Assembly: GCA_963969365.1 (NCBI GenBank)
Contig: OZ017761.1
Location: 1,116,001-1,180,000, forward strand
Direction: 5' to 3'
From: Asterochloris sp. CNOR1
Taxonomy: Eukaryota; Chlorophyta; Trebouxiophyceae; Trebouxiales; Trebouxiaceae
DNA: 64,000 nucleotides
This document shows, in pieces, positions 60,820 through 64,000 of this stretch (position 1 is the stretch's first letter; each line of letters begins with the position of its first letter). The position numbers and the translations under genes are program-made. Below the pieces are notes generated by a model, which saw only the letters and a program-made list of their open reading frames with translations, was not told the DNA's origin and did not search any database.

Positions 60820-63751
60820 ATGCCAATTTCAGACAGCCTGGAGAGGGCTTGGAAACGGCAAAGGGTGGACACTGCTTCCTTCTTGCTTGGAGTGGGGGCT
60901 GCAGCCTCAGCAGCTGCTGCAGGCTTGGGCATCTGGTGGTGGGCCCACAGGAGCCAGCTTCACATCAATGGGAGGCAGTCACAGCATGACATGCCGGTTG
61001 ATGACCTGGCAGACGTGTCAAGGTTGGTTGCGGCATGTGTGCCCAGCCAGGCTGCTGCAATGAAAGCTGTTCTCCTGGTGACCAGCACTTCTGTCTTATG
61101 TGACATCACATGCAGGGAGATGGACAGCCCTGGCGCCATGCACAGGCCTCTGAGGCAAGCAGAGACAGTGCTGCAGCGGCGCAGGCTTGACGTGATCTGC
61201 GTGCTACACTACCCAGCAGCATCCAAAGTGCAGGACGCCTTGAGAGTTTGCGAGGCCCTGGGAGTCCAGCATGTCTACGTGAGTCCCAGCCTTCCCCCTC
61301 GGCATGGAGCTGCACTGCATGGCTGCTGGGCACTGTGCTGGCTGGGGCCTGCACTGTGAAGCCCAGGACTCCAGCATGTCTGCAGGAGTTCAGGACTGTG
61401 CGCATGGTGTGCTTTATGAAGTAAGGCTGTGAGCACAGAGTATCTGTGCCAGTCCGGCAGGCCTGTCCCCAAAGTTGTATCAGGCTGCAACGAGGGCGTG
61501 CACCGAGTGACATGCATCTGGTGCTGCATCTGCCCTAGCCCACTCTTGAAAGCACCAGCTCGCGCCTTCGTGCAGGGGAGCACTCATGCATGCGAAGGCC
61601 GGGCAGCCAATGCCCTCTTGGCTTCTGTCCCCCGTGGACTACATGTGCACTCATGATTGCTCTGGACTGCATGTGCACTCATGACTGCTCTGGACTGCAT
61701 GCCGGCAGTCAATGAGCCTGTCCCTCAGCGTAGTCTGCCCTGTCAAAGGGTTGTGAACCTTGGCTTTGCAATCATTGTGCAGGTCACCTGAGTCAGCCTG
61801 CCCAGCTTGAGATGCCCTGCCTGATCAGGGAATCTGGCGTGCAGAAATGCCGCTCACAGAGCAAGTTTTTCCTGACGTCCGTGGCTGGCCATGCAGGTTG
61901 TAGATCAGCCTGTCCCTGAAAAGAAGCCCCGGCCATGGGAGGCACATGAGGCGAAGCTGCGCAGGCAAGCCACCCCAGCTTACATGAGCTGCGATGCTGC
62001 AACATGGCTGAGCATCAGGAGGTTCACCTCGTCAGGTGGGGGGTCTGCCTACTGCTGTGCATCCCTGCCATGTGATATGATGGTGTCACCTCAGAAGGCT
62101 GTGCTTCACCGCAGCATGCTGTTCCTCAAACCATGGCAGCCTTGAACCTTAAACAAAGGCCTCATCGAGACTGTCTGATGCTCAGTGATGGCTTCATTCT
62201 GGTCTGAGGCTGCTGCTTCCAGATGGGAACTTCACATCTTGCAGATGACTCTCTTTCAGACCTGCCAAACGTGATGATCAACTCCCGGTGCGGGACCAAG
62301 ACTCCAGTACCAGAGCAGCAACACAGCCCCATCTGGCTGTCCAGCAGTGCGCCCGGCCGCTGATCCTACAGGTTGCTGCCTGCAGAGGACTGTGTCAAGG
62401 CGCTGCAGCAGCAGCGCAGCCCAATTTGGCTGGCCAGCACAGCCCAGTCTGCACAGCCTCTAGTCACTGCCGCAGCAAGTCTGTCACGGCTCGCATCCCG
62501 CCATGAGGACCCACAGTCGCCCCTCAATGAGGGCATGCTCTCGGAGGCCCAGGCAGGGGCTGATGGTGACACTGTGCAGGCCCAGCCTGCAGCCATTCGG
62601 GCGCCGGTGGCCATTGTGTTTGCACAGGGCGAACTGTCAGCAGCGTATAGTGATGCTGCCGAGCGCAATGTGTACTTCAGCCTCTCAGGTGAGCCCTGCA
62701 ACTGCCAAGGCACCTGCTGTGCTTCAGGAAGAGCTGCACCAGTGTCTTCCTGCTGAAGTGCCACTGCAGGGCCCTGCTGATTTTTAGGTCTCCTCATGCC
62801 AACAGCATCTTCCAGCCCTCACTGGCCTGCCCTGGTCTCTGAGACAGATGACTGCCTGCTGCCAGGCTCTTTTGTGCGCAGTTGCCTGCACTGCCCCACC
62901 AAGCCATTGCATCCGAGTTTGAGGTTGTGTCAAAGGTTGGCGTGATGTTCAAGGTGCGTGTTTATGGACTGACCTGCCAAACACATGTTGCAGGTTTCAC
63001 GCAGTCGCTGCCATCTGTGGCGGCCATGGCTGTGCTGCTGCACCAGATCACTGCCCTCATGGCCAGGCCAGGTGCTCAGCAGCAGCCACAAAGCCTGAGT
63101 GAGGAGCATCTCCAACTACGCTTGCAGTGGTACAGGTGTGTCTCATAGTCTGCCCCTGCGATTTGCAGACATGGGTTGTCCTTCACCATTTGCACCTGGG
63201 CAGCCTCAAGCACCTCTTTAGTTGCCCAGACCCTTGCTCTGCTGCGCAGGCAGCTGGCTGGGGATGACGCTGACTTGCTGAAACAGTACACAGACATGGT
63301 CCAGCAGCCACTGGCGCCCTTTGCTGACCTCCGCATGCACAGCAGCCGCCAAGATGACAAGCAGACTGCGATTGGCAGCCCCACAGGCGTGGGAGCCTCG
63401 CCTCTTGGCAAGGCAGGCCAAACTGCTGCAGCCTGGCAGCAGCGGCAGCCCACGCCAGACAGCTTGGGTGGCGGCTGGAGCAGCTCGCAGGCTCAGCTTG
63501 CCAATGGCCTGCACAGTCGGCAGGCAGCCGACGAGGAGGCTGCTGCTGCTGCTGCCACCAACGGGGACCCAGGCGCCGGCAGCAGCAGCGCATCACCCTC
63601 ATCTGCAAGCCCCACTGCAAATGGGTGGGGCCCCAAGTCGCCCTCCTTTGCAAGGCCGGCGGCTGGCGCGGACAGGAGCAGCAGTGTGGCCGCAGGTGGG
63701 GGTGCAGGTCTCTCCAAAAGCAATTCCTGCGCTGAGGCACAGAGCTATTGA
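60820..63751 (+). CDS. TrmH-like SPOUT 2'-O-methyltransferase with N-terminal membrane anchor and long tail
   Basis: Five exons: 60820-61278, 61897-62035, 62386-62688, 62994-63135 and about 63211-63751, giving 527 residues. Residues 20-42 form a probable membrane helix rich in Ala, Gly and Trp. The SPOUT region starts with RLDVICVLHYPAASKVQDAL then VCEALGVQHVYVV, as in TrmH enzymes (AlR-CdAfGv-x-x-vhvV). WLSIRRF and a region ending in PVAIVFAQGELSAAYSD correspond to motif 2, and GFTQSLPSVAAMAVLLHQI to motif 3. The usual GNE of motif 2 reads AQGE and the SLNVSVA of motif 3 reads SLPSVAA, so activity is uncertain. The last 170 residues are a Ser/Ala/Gly-rich low-complexity tail. The first exon may hide a small intron (about 61075-61117), since its frame stays open through a plausible gt-ag pair. 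The last acceptor is inferred. Confidence 0.75.
61634..61703. repeat. Short tandem repeat of about 30 bp in the methyltransferase intron
   Basis: ggactacatgtgcactcatg is followed by ggactgcatgtgcactcatg and a third partial copy starting ggactgcatg. Confidence 0.85.
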
Positions 63752-64000
63752 GCTCCTGACTGCTGGTACGGCCTGCTTGCTTCTGGATGCAGCCATTTCC
63801 TGAGGCCACAGGCACCTCTCTGATACAGGGACGCTGTGCTGGAGTCATACTGCATTGAAACTGTCTGCCTCGTGGACTGACTGACAGCGTCCTCTTTGTG
63901 GTGAAGCGCAGGCACAGGGCCCATCGGCAGCCAGGGCACGCCCCAGGAGTCACCTCTTGCCACTGTGCCAACCCCCAAGAGCAGTCTGTCAGACAGCAGG

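Noticed and set aside
63183-63971. Long open frame of 262 codons on the minus strand
   Set aside because: It is antisense to the Ser/Ala/Gly-rich tail of the TrmH-like gene. Low-complexity G+C-rich coding sequence often leaves the opposite strand open. No family resemblance.

Overview
This window is nuclear DNA of a green alga (Chlorophyta). Almost every gene is cut into short exons (about 30-570 bp) by GT-AG introns, and the introns are full of degenerate CAG/TGCTG-rich repeats. The gene set mixes plant-type genes (chloroplast-targeted ketol-acid reductoisomerase, MATH-BTB adaptor, truncated hemoglobin) with genes known from animals and some algae (receptor-type guanylyl cyclase, sn1-specific diacylglycerol lipase). 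Two genes have the chlorophyte polyadenylation motif TGTAA 18 bp after the stop codon. I cannot name the species. All gene models were built by hand from splice-site and reading-frame continuity plus family recognition. No search was run.

Layout from left to right: a partial GNAT-like gene (-, runs off the left edge) and a SDT1/PHM8-like HAD phosphatase (+, 934-3584) are head to head. After 2.3 kb without a gene comes a large minus-strand receptor guanylyl cyclase (5890-15412) whose N-terminal domain looks like a PhnD-type periplasmic binding protein. A decayed copy of the cyclase core lies behind it (about 16.0-17.1 kb). Then follow, all on the minus strand, TIM10 (17701-18202), the SUMO E1 subunit SAE1 (18889-20806) and ketol-acid reductoisomerase (20993-26303). 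The reductoisomerase is divergent from a MATH-BTB protein (+, 26529-32003), which is followed by a MUG/TDG-like DNA glycosylase (+, 32497-33985) and an intron-containing tRNA-Met-like sequence (-, 34311-34401). Next are a short-chain dehydrogenase (-, 35301-37375) and a DHHC palmitoyltransferase (-, 38584-40710), the latter divergent from a diacylglycerol lipase (+, 41176-51789). The window ends with a two-domain truncated hemoglobin (-, 52739-60735) whose start codon is only 84 bp from that of a TrmH-like SPOUT methyltransferase (+, 60820-63751).

The genes do not form one pathway; this is an ordinary, gene-dense eukaryotic neighbourhood. The most interesting points are: (1) the fusion of a PhnD-like ligand sensor, a transmembrane helix, a pseudokinase and a guanylyl cyclase with intact catalytic residues, plus its relic; (2) a repeated pattern in which introns carry decayed tandem copies of the neighbouring exon's own edge, splice site included; (3) a long hemoglobin with two heme domains and an apparently broken splice acceptor before the second; (4) a MATH domain split by a Pro/Gln-rich insert of about 110 residues; (5) several head-to-head gene pairs with very short shared promoters.
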